From Lysobacteraceae bacterium CU05-9 (GTDB taxonomy: Bacteria > Pseudomonadota > Gammaproteobacteria > Xanthomonadales > Xanthomonadaceae): DNA of 64,000 bases. The position numbers and the translations under genes were made by a program. The notes beneath the pieces are model-generated. The model was given only the letters and a program-made list of their open reading frames with translations, was not told where the DNA came from and made no database searches. The stretch spans positions 124,001-188,000 of the forward strand of contig SWJS01000001.1 of assembly GCA_007556525.1 (NCBI GenBank), written 5' to 3'. This document shows, one piece after another, positions 34,436 through 41,959 of the stretch (position 1 is its first letter; the number at the start of each line of letters is the position of its first letter).

Positions 34436-36636
34436 TGAACGTCCGTGGGATTCAAGGGCGTTTTAGCTTAGTCGTTGTGATCGGACTGATCTGTGCGCTC
34501 GGCGTTTTGGTGTTGCTGGTTGCACGGGAGCGGTTGACGGTTCAATCACTTGAGAAGGTTGCGCGCGAGTCCATCACCAAGCTGGTCAGTTCCACGATTA
34601 CGGCGAATACGCGTGCCACTGCCACACAGATGGCGGATGCGATGGCGAACCCGCTTTATTACATGGATCTCGATACCATCGGAGCGATCCAATCGACGCA
34701 CCGCAAGTTACCGTCCACTAAGTACATCATTGTCTATGATGAGCACGGCCGGATCGTGCATGACGGAACGGAGGACATTCTCAGTTTCGGAATGCCGCAA
34801 GTTGACCCGTTGGCCAATCAAATCATTGGAAGCCGCGCGCCGATGACGTTGCAGGACGGCATGATGTTGGACGTAAGTTCACCGATCATGATTGGTGAGA
34901 ACAAGATCGGTGGAATTCGCATCGGTGTCGATCTCACTGAAGTGAAGCGCCAACAGGATGTCGCGATTGCCCAGCTGCACAACAACATGCAGCAGCGAAT
35001 CCGCCGGCAGGAACTCGCATATATTCTCGCCGCATTGGTTGCCATCGTTACCAGCTTGGCAATGTTGCTTTACGTGAATCGCCGAATTGTCCATCCTTTG
35101 AAACGTCTCGCACGCGCAACTGATGAGTTTAAGGGCGGTCGCTTTGAGCCTGTCATCGACGACGGCAATGCGAACGAAATTGGCGTGCTGACCCGCTCGT
35201 TCAATCGAATGGGCCGCAACCTGGAATTGTATGATCGCGAAATCCGCAACATGGCGTACACGGATAATTTGACCGGTCTTGCAAACCGGTTTGCGTTCCG
35301 GGAATTTCTCGAAGAAGCGATTCGTCCGAATGAAGTGGGCGAGCATCAGATGATCGGGGTGCTGTTTTTTGACATCGACCATTTCAAGCGCATCAACGAT
35401 ACGCACGGTCATTACGTGGGTGACGAGGTGCTGAAACTTTTCTCGGCACGTGTGTTTGAAACGATGAAAAAGCACGGCGCCGATGCCGCAATGCTCGCCA
35501 GGTTCGGTGGCGACGAGTTCGTCATTGGATGGCCGTCGGGTGTATGGGGATCAGATCAGGCAACGACCGCAGGTGCATCGCGCGAACATCAACGTGTCGT
35601 CACTGAGTTGGCGAACGGCATACTTGAGACGATGCAGGCCCCGCTCGAAGCCGACGGTGAAACACTCGTCATTGATACCTCGATCGGAATAGCATTGTTT
35701 CCTGATGGCGATATCACTGCGGTTGAATTGATCAAGCGCGCGGACTCTGCGCTGTATCAGGCGAAAGAGGCCGGTAAAGGTTGTTACCGTTACTACGATT
35801 TTGAATTACAGCAGCGCAGTGAGCGGATGCTCCAGATCGAAATGGATTTGGAAGGTGCGTGGAAACGCGGCGAAATTACTGTTGCGTATCAGCCGATCTG
35901 CCGCCTTGATACCAATGCCATCGTTGCAGTCGAAGCACTTTTGCGATGGGTGCACCCGGAGCAAGGTCACATTGATCCGTCGCTCTTCATCGGCATGGCT
36001 GAAGCATCGGGCATCATCGATGTCCTTGGCAAGGAAATGCTTTACAAAGCATGCATGGACATCGCCGCAATTAAGCGTGAGCTTCCGGACGACTATCATC
36101 TGGCATTGACGGTGAACGTCAGCGCCTTGCAGCTGCGCGACGGAATTTTGCCTTCCATGATTGGCACCGCATTGAGAGAGTCAGGTTTGGACGCGAAAAG
36201 CCTGAGCGTTGAACTCACCGAAAGCGCCGTTCTCCAATACGCGGAAGTTGTCGAAGCACAGCTCGACCGTTTGCGCCGGATGGGCTGCGAAGTGTGGCTC
36301 GATGACTTCGGAACCGGCTACTCCGGTTTGAGTCAGTTGCGTCGCGTGCGCGTAAATGGTGTCAAGATTGACCGCTCTTTCATCTCAGACATCCTCACTG
36401 ATGATGAAGATCTGCGGTTGACGTCGGCGATCATCGAGATGGCGCGTACGCTCGAAATTCAATGCGTTGCGGAAGGCATCGAGAAGCAAGGTCAGCTTGA
36501 TATCCTTCGTGAACGCGGTTGTGAATTTGGTCAGGGCTTCTTCGTCGCGCGTCCAATGCGGGCGGAAGCACTGCGCGAATTCATCCTCGAGCGCCATGCT
36601 GAGATCAAGCGCTTACAGCCGCCCGAGCTTTTCTAG
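34435..36636 (+). CDS. Membrane-bound HAMP-GGDEF-EAL cyclic-di-GMP enzyme/receptor
   Basis: A 733-residue protein. TM1 is about residues 10-30 and a periplasmic domain of about 165 residues follows. TM2 is about 196-216 (LAYILAALVAIVTSLAMLLYV) and a HAMP linker runs from about 217 to 268. The GGDEF domain (about 275-440) has an intact FGGDEF (358-362) but Ala residues where the inhibitory RxxD site is expected. The EAL domain (about 470-725) has EALLRW (500-505), NVSALQL, ELTESA, LDDFGTGYS (Asp623-624), VKIDRSF, AEGIE and a QGF end, so all metal and catalytic residues are present. Either activity, or both, is possible. Start is GTG, coupled to the PhnD-like gene. Confidence 0.92.
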   Translation: MNVRGIQGRFSLVVVIGLICALGVLVLLVARERLTVQSLEKVARESITKLVSSTITANTRATATQMADAMANPLYYMDLDTIGAIQSTHRKLPSTKYIIVYDEHGRIVHDGTEDILSFGMPQVDPLANQIIGSRAPMTLQDGMMLDVSSPIMIGENKIGGIRIGVDLTEVKRQQDVAIAQLHNNMQQRIRRQELAYILAALVAIVTSLAMLLYVNRRIVHPLKRLARATDEFKGGRFEPVIDDGNANEIGVLTRSFNRMGRNLELYDREIRNMAYTDNLTGLANRFAFREFLEEAIRPNEVGEHQMIGVLFFDIDHFKRINDTHGHYVGDEVLKLFSARVFETMKKHGADAAMLARFGGDEFVIGWPSGVWGSDQATTAGASREHQRVVTELANGILETMQAPLEADGETLVIDTSIGIALFPDGDITAVELIKRADSALYQAKEAGKGCYRYYDFELQQRSERMLQIEMDLEGAWKRGEITVAYQPICRLDTNAIVAVEALLRWVHPEQGHIDPSLFIGMAEASGIIDVLGKEMLYKACMDIAAIKRELPDDYHLALTVNVSALQLRDGILPSMIGTALRESGLDAKSLSVELTESAVLQYAEVVEAQLDRLRRMGCEVWLDDFGTGYSGLSQLRRVRVNGVKIDRSFISDILTDDEDLRLTSAIIEMARTLEIQCVAEGIEKQGQLDILRERGCEFGQGFFVARPMRAEALREFILERHAEIKRLQPPELF

Positions 36637-37248
36637 AAGTCCATTGAGTTCGGCGACTAACGTACCGGACATGATGCCGAAAATCATGATCACAACGAAA
36701 CCAATTCCCCAGCACACCAGCATGATGCCGCCGTCCTTTTCGATGAAGGCAATGGCGTACAGCAGTATCAGTAACGCGAAAATATAGTTCGTCCCGGGGA
36801 TCGGCAGGAAAAGCAGCACGCCGAGCAACGCCAGCAAAAATCCCGTAACAAACTCACCCGCGCGGTGATCGAATATGGCGGAAAGTCGCGGCTTGATCCA
36901 CCGTTCGACGTACTGGAAAGGACTGCTTAGTGAACTTAGCGCACGTACAAAGGTCGATCTCGCAATCATACGTTGACGGAAGAACTTTGGGAGCCACGGA
37001 TGCTCCAGCCCAATCATCATCTGCAGGCCAACCAGGATGACAATGGGTCCCGAGAGTCCGCCAGCCAAACCGGGGATTGGAATCGCTGCGAACAACGTCG
37101 CAATCAACAACAGCATTCCGTAGCCGCGCTCGCCGAAATCATCAAGCACGTTGGAAAGCTCAATGGAACTTTCAGGATCACCCTGTGCGAGTTCCTCAAG
37201 AATTCCTCTCGTGGTTTGTCGCTTGGCGTTTGGATCACGCGACGTCAT
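36613..37248 (-). CDS. ExoD family exopolysaccharide-synthesis-related membrane protein
   Basis: A 211-residue inner-membrane protein. The cytoplasmic N-terminus carries the ExoD signature TTRGILEELA then ELSNVLDDFGERGYGMLLLI (about 30-49). Hydrophobic helices follow near 44-62 (ATLFAAIPIPGLAGGLSGP), 64-80, 130-152 (FLLALLGVLLFLPIPGTNY) and 155-200. ExoD was found through rhizobial exopolysaccharide and alkali-sensitivity mutants; the molecular function is unknown. Its start overlaps the stop of the CNNM/CBS gene by ATGA, and its 3' end overlaps the convergent GGDEF-EAL gene by 24 nt. Confidence 0.85.
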   Translation of the reverse strand: MTSRDPNAKRQTTRGILEELAQGDPESSIELSNVLDDFGERGYGMLLLIATLFAAIPIPGLAGGLSGPIVILVGLQMMIGLEHPWLPKFFRQRMIARSTFVRALSSLSSPFQYVERWIKPRLSAIFDHRAGEFVTGFLLALLGVLLFLPIPGTNYIFALLILLYAIAFIEKDGGIMLVCWGIGFVVIMIFGIMSGTLVAELNGLLEKLGRL

Positions 37249-38567
37249 GCGACGTTGTCCGATTCCTCATCCGCCGCTTTGGAAAGCAGCAATTTATCGA
37301 CGCGAGGTCCATCGAGATCGACGACTTCAAGCTGCCACTTGCCCCAGTTGAAGATCTCACCAACATGTGGAATGCGGCCGAGGTTTGCAATGACAAAACC
37401 TGCAACCGTCACGAAGTCATGGTCGTCTTCGCCAGGCAACAATCCGCTGCCAACGAGTTCCTTGAACTCTTCGATCGGAAGCGTTCCTTCCAGCAAGTAC
37501 GACCCATCATGGCGCACTGTGATTTGCGGATCGTGATCTTCGTCTTCCACATGCTCGAGCTTGCCGACGATCGCGCCTAGGATATCGTTGATCGTCACCC
37601 AGCCTGCGACATCACCATATTCGTCCACGACCAACGCCGCGGACTGCTGCTCTTCGCGAAAAATCTCCAGCAACTTCACGACACTCGTGGATTCGGAAAC
37701 AAACAACGGTTCGCGCAATTTCGAGAACAACGCTTCCGTCGAACCTGATTGAATGTTGGGAATGCGCGGCAGCATTTTGGTCTCGAGCACGCCGAGCACA
37801 TCCGCATCATTGCCGTCACGGTAAACCGGGAATCGCGAGTAGGGCGTGTCTTGCATCGCGGCGATGTTCTCTTCGAACGACGCGTCTGCATCCAGCCAGA
37901 TGATCCGGTTGCGCGGCACCATCACCGAATCCGTCATGCGATCGCCGAGACTCATCACGCGATTCATCATCTTGCGCTCATCCGCATCGATGACGCCTTG
38001 CTCATGGCTTTCCGTCACGAGCAGTCGGATTTCCTCTTCACTGATCGCCTGCGACTGATCGTCCTTGATTCCAATGAGACGCAAAAACGCACGGTTAATC
38101 GCACCCAACGCCAACACAACAGGCTTCGCGGCAGTTGCAAGTCCTTGCAGCGGGATGGCAACGCTCGATGCAATTTTCTCAGGGTTCGTCAGCGCCAAGC
38201 GCTTCGGAATCAACTCGCCGAAAATCACCTGCGCCGCCGTAATCGTTCCCACTGCAGCCGCGAATCCAATCGGCCGCGTGTAATTCGTGGCATCCGGCCA
38301 GAACTGCGAGAGGTGATCCGTAATGAACTTCCCGAATGCTTCACCGCCAAACAAGCCGGTCAAAATCCCAATCAACGTAATGCCGACTTGCACGGTTGAG
38401 AGAAGGTTGTCCGGATTATCGGAAAGGTGGAGCGCAACCTTTGCGCCGCGGCTCGTCTCCGCCATCTGTTTCAGGCGCAACTTACGCGAAGTCATGAGCG
38501 CCATTTCGGACATGGCAAAAAAGCCATTCAGCAAAATCAGCGCGGCAACAATGAAAAGCTCTAACAT
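37245..38567 (-). CDS. CNNM/CBS-domain transporter-like protein (hemolysin-C / CorB type)
   Basis: A 440-residue membrane protein. The N-terminal CNNM (DUF21) domain (about 1-195) opens with LILLNGFFAMSEMALMTSRKLRL and contains STVQVGITLIGILTGLFGGEA and FGELIPKRLALTNPE. Two CBS domains (about 215-335) contain VMVPRNRIIWL, YSRFPVYR and AALVVDEYGDVAGWVTINDIL. The CorC_HlyC C-terminal domain (about 350-430) begins LLEGTLPIEEF. Relatives act in Mg2+ efflux or homeostasis; older names call them hemolysins without good basis. The start at 38567 gives the standard N-terminus. Confidence 0.92.
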   Translation of the reverse strand: MLELFIVAALILLNGFFAMSEMALMTSRKLRLKQMAETSRGAKVALHLSDNPDNLLSTVQVGITLIGILTGLFGGEAFGKFITDHLSQFWPDATNYTRPIGFAAAVGTITAAQVIFGELIPKRLALTNPEKIASSVAIPLQGLATAAKPVVLALGAINRAFLRLIGIKDDQSQAISEEEIRLLVTESHEQGVIDADERKMMNRVMSLGDRMTDSVMVPRNRIIWLDADASFEENIAAMQDTPYSRFPVYRDGNDADVLGVLETKMLPRIPNIQSGSTEALFSKLREPLFVSESTSVVKLLEIFREEQQSAALVVDEYGDVAGWVTINDILGAIVGKLEHVEDEDHDPQITVRHDGSYLLEGTLPIEEFKELVGSGLLPGEDDHDFVTVAGFVIANLGRIPHVGEIFNWGKWQLEVVDLDGPRVDKLLLSKAADEESDNVA

Positions 38568-38598
38568 AGATCGGAATCTTAACAGTTTGGCTGAATGC

Positions 38599-38931
38599 AT
38601 GGCGTCAACCGCGAAAATTGATCCAGCGCCCGTTTGGTCCGCCATTCAGGCAATCCCCAAGGGCGAAGTCGCCAGCTACGGGCAGGTTGCGGTGCGGGCA
38701 GGGCATCCGGGGAGGGCGCGGTGGGTGGCGCAGCTTTTGGCAAGGCAATTGGGGCCGAAAGGACTGCCATGGCATCGGGTCGTGCGATCCGACGGACGGA
38801 TTGCTTTCCCGACAGACAGCGCGGAGTTCCTGGAGCAGGCGAAGCGTTTGCGCGCGGACGGTGTCTTGATCGTCAACGGCCGTGTCACCATATCCAAACG
38901 ATCAATTCTCGACGAAGCCATTTGGGGCTGA
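38599..38931 (+). CDS. Alkyltransferase-like protein (ATL), MGMT family without the acceptor cysteine
   Basis: A 110-residue protein equal to the DNA-binding half of O6-alkylguanine transferases. IPKGEVASYGQVAVRAG (about 19-35) carries the Tyr and GRARWV the Arg finger of the helix-turn-helix. The active-site PCHR motif is PWHR here (Trp58 replaces the alkyl-accepting Cys). ATL proteins bind O6-alkylguanine lesions without repairing them and pass them to nucleotide excision repair. The start at 38599 gives the family length. Four nt past its stop the rhomboid ATG follows at 38939 after a short gap. Confidence 0.9.
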   Translation: MASTAKIDPAPVWSAIQAIPKGEVASYGQVAVRAGHPGRARWVAQLLARQLGPKGLPWHRVVRSDGRIAFPTDSAEFLEQAKRLRADGVLIVNGRVTISKRSILDEAIWG

Positions 38932-38938
38932 AAATTTG

Positions 38939-39577
38939 ATGGACCTTTTTCGCAATATGCCGCCCGTCACGCGGGCACTCTTCCTCGCCAATGTGGCGAT
39001 TTTCCTGGCGATGTCGATTCTGGGTGAGCGCTTCTTCGTTCCATTTGCGCTGTATCCGCTGGACATCAATCACGTTCTCCATGGGTTTCCTCCGTTCGAG
39101 CCATGGCAGCTCATCACTTACGCATTCATGCACGGTGGCTTCGGTCACATCGCGTTGAACATGCTCGCGCTCGTGATGTTCGGCTCCTCACTGGAGTCGT
39201 ATTGGGGTAGCCGCCGTTTCGCGATCTTCTATTTCGTTTGCGCCACGGGTGCTGCGTTGCTGCAAACTGCTGCCAGTGAATGGGCTATCCAAAATCAAGG
39301 TCCTGACGCCGCAGCTGCCGTGGTCGGTGCGTCAGGGGCGATTTTTGGGCTATTGGTTGGCTACGGCATGCACTTCCCAACGCGTCGTGTGATGCTGCTG
39401 TTCCCACCAATTCCGATGAAAGCGCGTACGCTCGTGATTGCGATCGGTGTCGCCGAAACCGTGTTCGGCTTGATGGGCTGGTTGCCGGGCATCGCGCACT
39501 TCGCTCACTTGGGTGGGTTCATTGCGGGCTTCCTGATGTGCAAGTTTTGGTTGCGGCCGAATCCGTATGTGTCTTGA
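38939..39577 (+). CDS. Rhomboid family intramembrane serine protease
   Basis: A 212-residue membrane protein with six predicted helices. All catalytic features are visible: HGGFGHIALNM (His70, Asn74, oxyanion region), GASGAIFG with the nucleophile Ser132, and FAHLGGF with His190. The GxSG plus C-terminal His dyad fits an active enzyme of the short bacterial type. Substrates are unknown. The gene lies 7 nt after the ATL stop and is convergent with the M13 gene; an inverted repeat starts at its stop codon. Confidence 0.92.
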   Translation: MDLFRNMPPVTRALFLANVAIFLAMSILGERFFVPFALYPLDINHVLHGFPPFEPWQLITYAFMHGGFGHIALNMLALVMFGSSLESYWGSRRFAIFYFVCATGAALLQTAASEWAIQNQGPDAAAAVVGASGAIFGLLVGYGMHFPTRRVMLLFPPIPMKARTLVIAIGVAETVFGLMGWLPGIAHFAHLGGFIAGFLMCKFWLRPNPYVS

Positions 39578-39674
39578 AACTTGAAACCTGAAAGGGGAGA
39601 TGGGAAATGAGAGAATGGAGTGGCTACCGTTAGCCTTGAGCCTATCGCCCAGGGATCGAAAATTTCAGGTTTCA
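39575..39674. repeat. Inverted repeat built of degenerate 7-nt units after the rhomboid gene
   Basis: From the stop codon onward the plus strand reads as heptads: TGAAACT, TGAAACC, TGAAAGG, GGAGATG, GGAAATG, AGAGAAT, GGAGTGG. TGAAACCTGAAA (39582-39593) is exactly repeated in inverted form at 39663-39674. Inside lies a small hairpin, GGCTA (39622-39626) with TAGCC (39631-39635). See the similar elements at 10333 and 55234. Confidence 0.5.
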
Positions 39675-39675
39675 G

Positions 39676-39716
39676 AAAGTTGAACTGCTGTCCATGGACG
39701 AATGTTCAACTTTTTT
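39676..39716 (+). terminator. Terminator of the ATL-rhomboid transcript
   Basis: AAAGTTGAAC (39676-39685) pairs with GTTCAACTTT (39704-39713); the loop holds the palindrome TCCATGGA. A run of T residues (39711-39716) closes it on the plus strand. Confidence 0.7.
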
Positions 39717-39725
39717 CAAGGGGCC

Positions 39726-39759
39726 AAAAAAACGCCGCGATGTTTAAAGTCGCGGCGTT
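39726..39759 (-). terminator. Terminator of the M13 genes (minus strand)
   Basis: AACGCCGCGA (39731-39740) pairs with TCGCGGCGTT (39750-39759), 9-nt loop. The seven A residues at 39726-39732 give a U-run on the minus-strand transcript. Confidence 0.85.
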
Positions 39760-39777
39760 TTCGATCTCAGGAAGACC

Positions 39778-41853
39778 TTACGGCCAGATGTCAACCCGCG
39801 TTGCTGCCGGCGCAACCATCGGTGCCGAAGCGGGGCAGGAGAATGCAGTCGCGAATTCAGGTGCATTCATCAGCGGCACGTTTGTGCGCCATTCGCCAGG
39901 AGCATAGGCACTCTCACGCGAGTCGATCAACGCGACCGTTGGTGACATGTTCTGAGCCCACAAAGCTGCCCACGCACGGAAAAAGTCCTGGTGCTGTGCG
40001 GCCGCTTGATTCGGATACGCCTTGTTGAATGCAGCCAATGCGAGTTCGACACCTGTCTGGTCAGCCATGGCCACGTTGATCACGTGTGCAGGATCGACGC
40101 GCGCAGCTGGATTCGCGGAGTAAACGCGGTTGTTGTACTGCGCAGCGACGGCGCGGCCCAATGCGTCGTAACGAGCGCTATCCTCCGGTGACCACCAATT
40201 ATTGATGCGACGATTTTGATCAAGCATGCGGCCGTCGAGATCGAAGCCGCGCGACAGCTCATGACCAACCATTGCAGCGTACGAGCCATACAGCGTACCG
40301 GCCGTACCACTTGTTGAGTAGATTGGCGACTGCAGCGCAGCGGCGGTGACGATCAGGCGATTCTGCTCCGGCTCATAAGCAACGACTGGATTCTGAGGCA
40401 AAACATCCCAACGGCGATCCGAGTTGCCCTTACCAATGCGCTTCATTTCCTGTGCATGCTGCCACGTTGAAGCAATCAGAATGTTGCCGCCGAACGAACC
40501 ACGGCCCATTGGTTGAATGGAGTAGTCGAGATCGCGGCGAGGGTAGCCAACTTCGATCCCGATCTTCGAGGCCTTCGCCAGTGCAACCGTCTTCGCGTTC
40601 GCGCTCATCTGCGTGTTGCGAGTGATCGAATCAATCAGTGCAGAGCGGACGGAGGCTGCAATATTTTCGGCGTTGCGCTTCGTTTCCGCAGAGAGATAAC
40701 GGCTCGCATACTCACGGCCAAGCATCGAGCCCGCTGCGGAGTTAATCGCGGCGAGCGTTTGTTCCGCACGCGTGCCTTGGTTCGCACGGCCTTGCAAAAT
40801 GCGACCGCGGAAATCAAAGTTCGCATCACGCCATGGCTTCGACAAGTACGGGCTCATCGAGTCTGCGATGCGCCAACGCAAATAGGCACGCCACTGTTCG
40901 ACGGTCCGCGATGGAATCAACGCATTTAACTGCTTGAAGAAAGCATCATCCGAGATGGAAACGATGTCGTCCTTCACGCCTTGTGCCTTGAGGAAGTCTT
41001 CCAACTGCAAATTCGGATAGACGCGGTTTAGCCCCTTCGTTTTCACGGCGGCATATTGCGTTTGCAAAACGTCCAGCGCATCACTTGTCTTTGACACGGT
41101 CGCCAGCTGCTTCTCAATTTCGAGGACCGCTGCAGTTTCCTCGGCAACCTTGTTCTGTGGTGTGCCGGATAGCAACAACATCTTGCCGACGTAATCGCGA
41201 TAGCCCTTCATCAGCTGCGCAATTTCAGGCGAGTTGTTCGAATAGATCGCCGCATCAGGCAGTCCAATGCCACCTTGCGTGAAGTAGCCGATGTTTCGGT
41301 TCAAATCCTGCAGATCCAAATCCGCAGCGAAGTTGAACAAAACCGGCAAGCCAACCTGATGCAACGCGGCTGCCGATGCCGCAACGTCCTTCGTGGACTT
41401 CATCGCATTCACACGTGACAAAAGACCCGCGATCGGATTTGCCCCATCGGCTTCAATGCTGGCTTGGTCGAGACCGGACGCCCAGAAGTCGCCCAAAGCC
41501 TTCTGCACAGGTCCTTGGGGTGACGTCATGAACGCATTCAACAAGTTTGCCTGTTGCGCTTCAGCATTGCGTTTGAGCAAGCTCAGCGACGAGAACGACG
41601 CGACGCCGCTGCCGAGTGGATTTGCCTTGAACCAATCCTGGTTCGCATATTGATAAAAATTCGTGCACGCATCGAGTTTGACGACAGGCGGAGCCACTGG
41701 CTTCTTCGCCGGAGCGGGAGCCTTCTTCGCAGGTGCTTTCTTGGCAGGTGCAGCCTTCTTGGGTGGAGCGGCGGATGCGTCAGCAACGAATCCGATTGAA
41801 TAGGTCGAAACCAATGACAAGGCGAGGGCCAAACCAAGAGGGCGAAGCGTCAT
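39778..41853 (-). CDS. M13 (neprilysin-like) family protein with degenerate active site
   Basis: A 691-residue exported protein with a signal peptide (about 1-28), then a Lys/Ala/Pro-rich linker (about 29-58) and the M13 fold. The start LDACTNFYQYANQDWF and the C-terminal block with EFATAFSC and a terminal DIWP match the family. The zinc motif HExxH reads HELSR (residues 531-535): the second histidine is Arg. The downstream ENxAD zinc-Glu motif is replaced by VAMADQTG. Both changes predict no zinc and no peptidase activity. The intact paralogue follows upstream on the same strand, so a chaperone, inhibitor or scaffold role is possible. Confidence 0.88.
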   Translation of the reverse strand: MTLRPLGLALALSLVSTYSIGFVADASAAPPKKAAPAKKAPAKKAPAPAKKPVAPPVVKLDACTNFYQYANQDWFKANPLGSGVASFSSLSLLKRNAEAQQANLLNAFMTSPQGPVQKALGDFWASGLDQASIEADGANPIAGLLSRVNAMKSTKDVAASAAALHQVGLPVLFNFAADLDLQDLNRNIGYFTQGGIGLPDAAIYSNNSPEIAQLMKGYRDYVGKMLLLSGTPQNKVAEETAAVLEIEKQLATVSKTSDALDVLQTQYAAVKTKGLNRVYPNLQLEDFLKAQGVKDDIVSISDDAFFKQLNALIPSRTVEQWRAYLRWRIADSMSPYLSKPWRDANFDFRGRILQGRANQGTRAEQTLAAINSAAGSMLGREYASRYLSAETKRNAENIAASVRSALIDSITRNTQMSANAKTVALAKASKIGIEVGYPRRDLDYSIQPMGRGSFGGNILIASTWQHAQEMKRIGKGNSDRRWDVLPQNPVVAYEPEQNRLIVTAAALQSPIYSTSGTAGTLYGSYAAMVGHELSRGFDLDGRMLDQNRRINNWWSPEDSARYDALGRAVAAQYNNRVYSANPAARVDPAHVINVAMADQTGVELALAAFNKAYPNQAAAQHQDFFRAWAALWAQNMSPTVALIDSRESAYAPGEWRTNVPLMNAPEFATAFSCPASAPMVAPAATRVDIWP

Positions 41854-41959
41854 GCGTGAACTCCAAACAATGATTCGAAAATCATAGCAGACCCCACAAA
41901 AAACCGCTCACACAGTCACCTGCATGAGCCGTTCGTTAACGACGGACGAAGCCGTCAGA

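Noticed and set aside
37245-38567. Naming the CNNM/CBS protein a hemolysin
   Set aside because: The domain order is that of CorB/CorC-type Mg2+ homeostasis proteins; the haemolysin name is historical and unsupported by the sequence.
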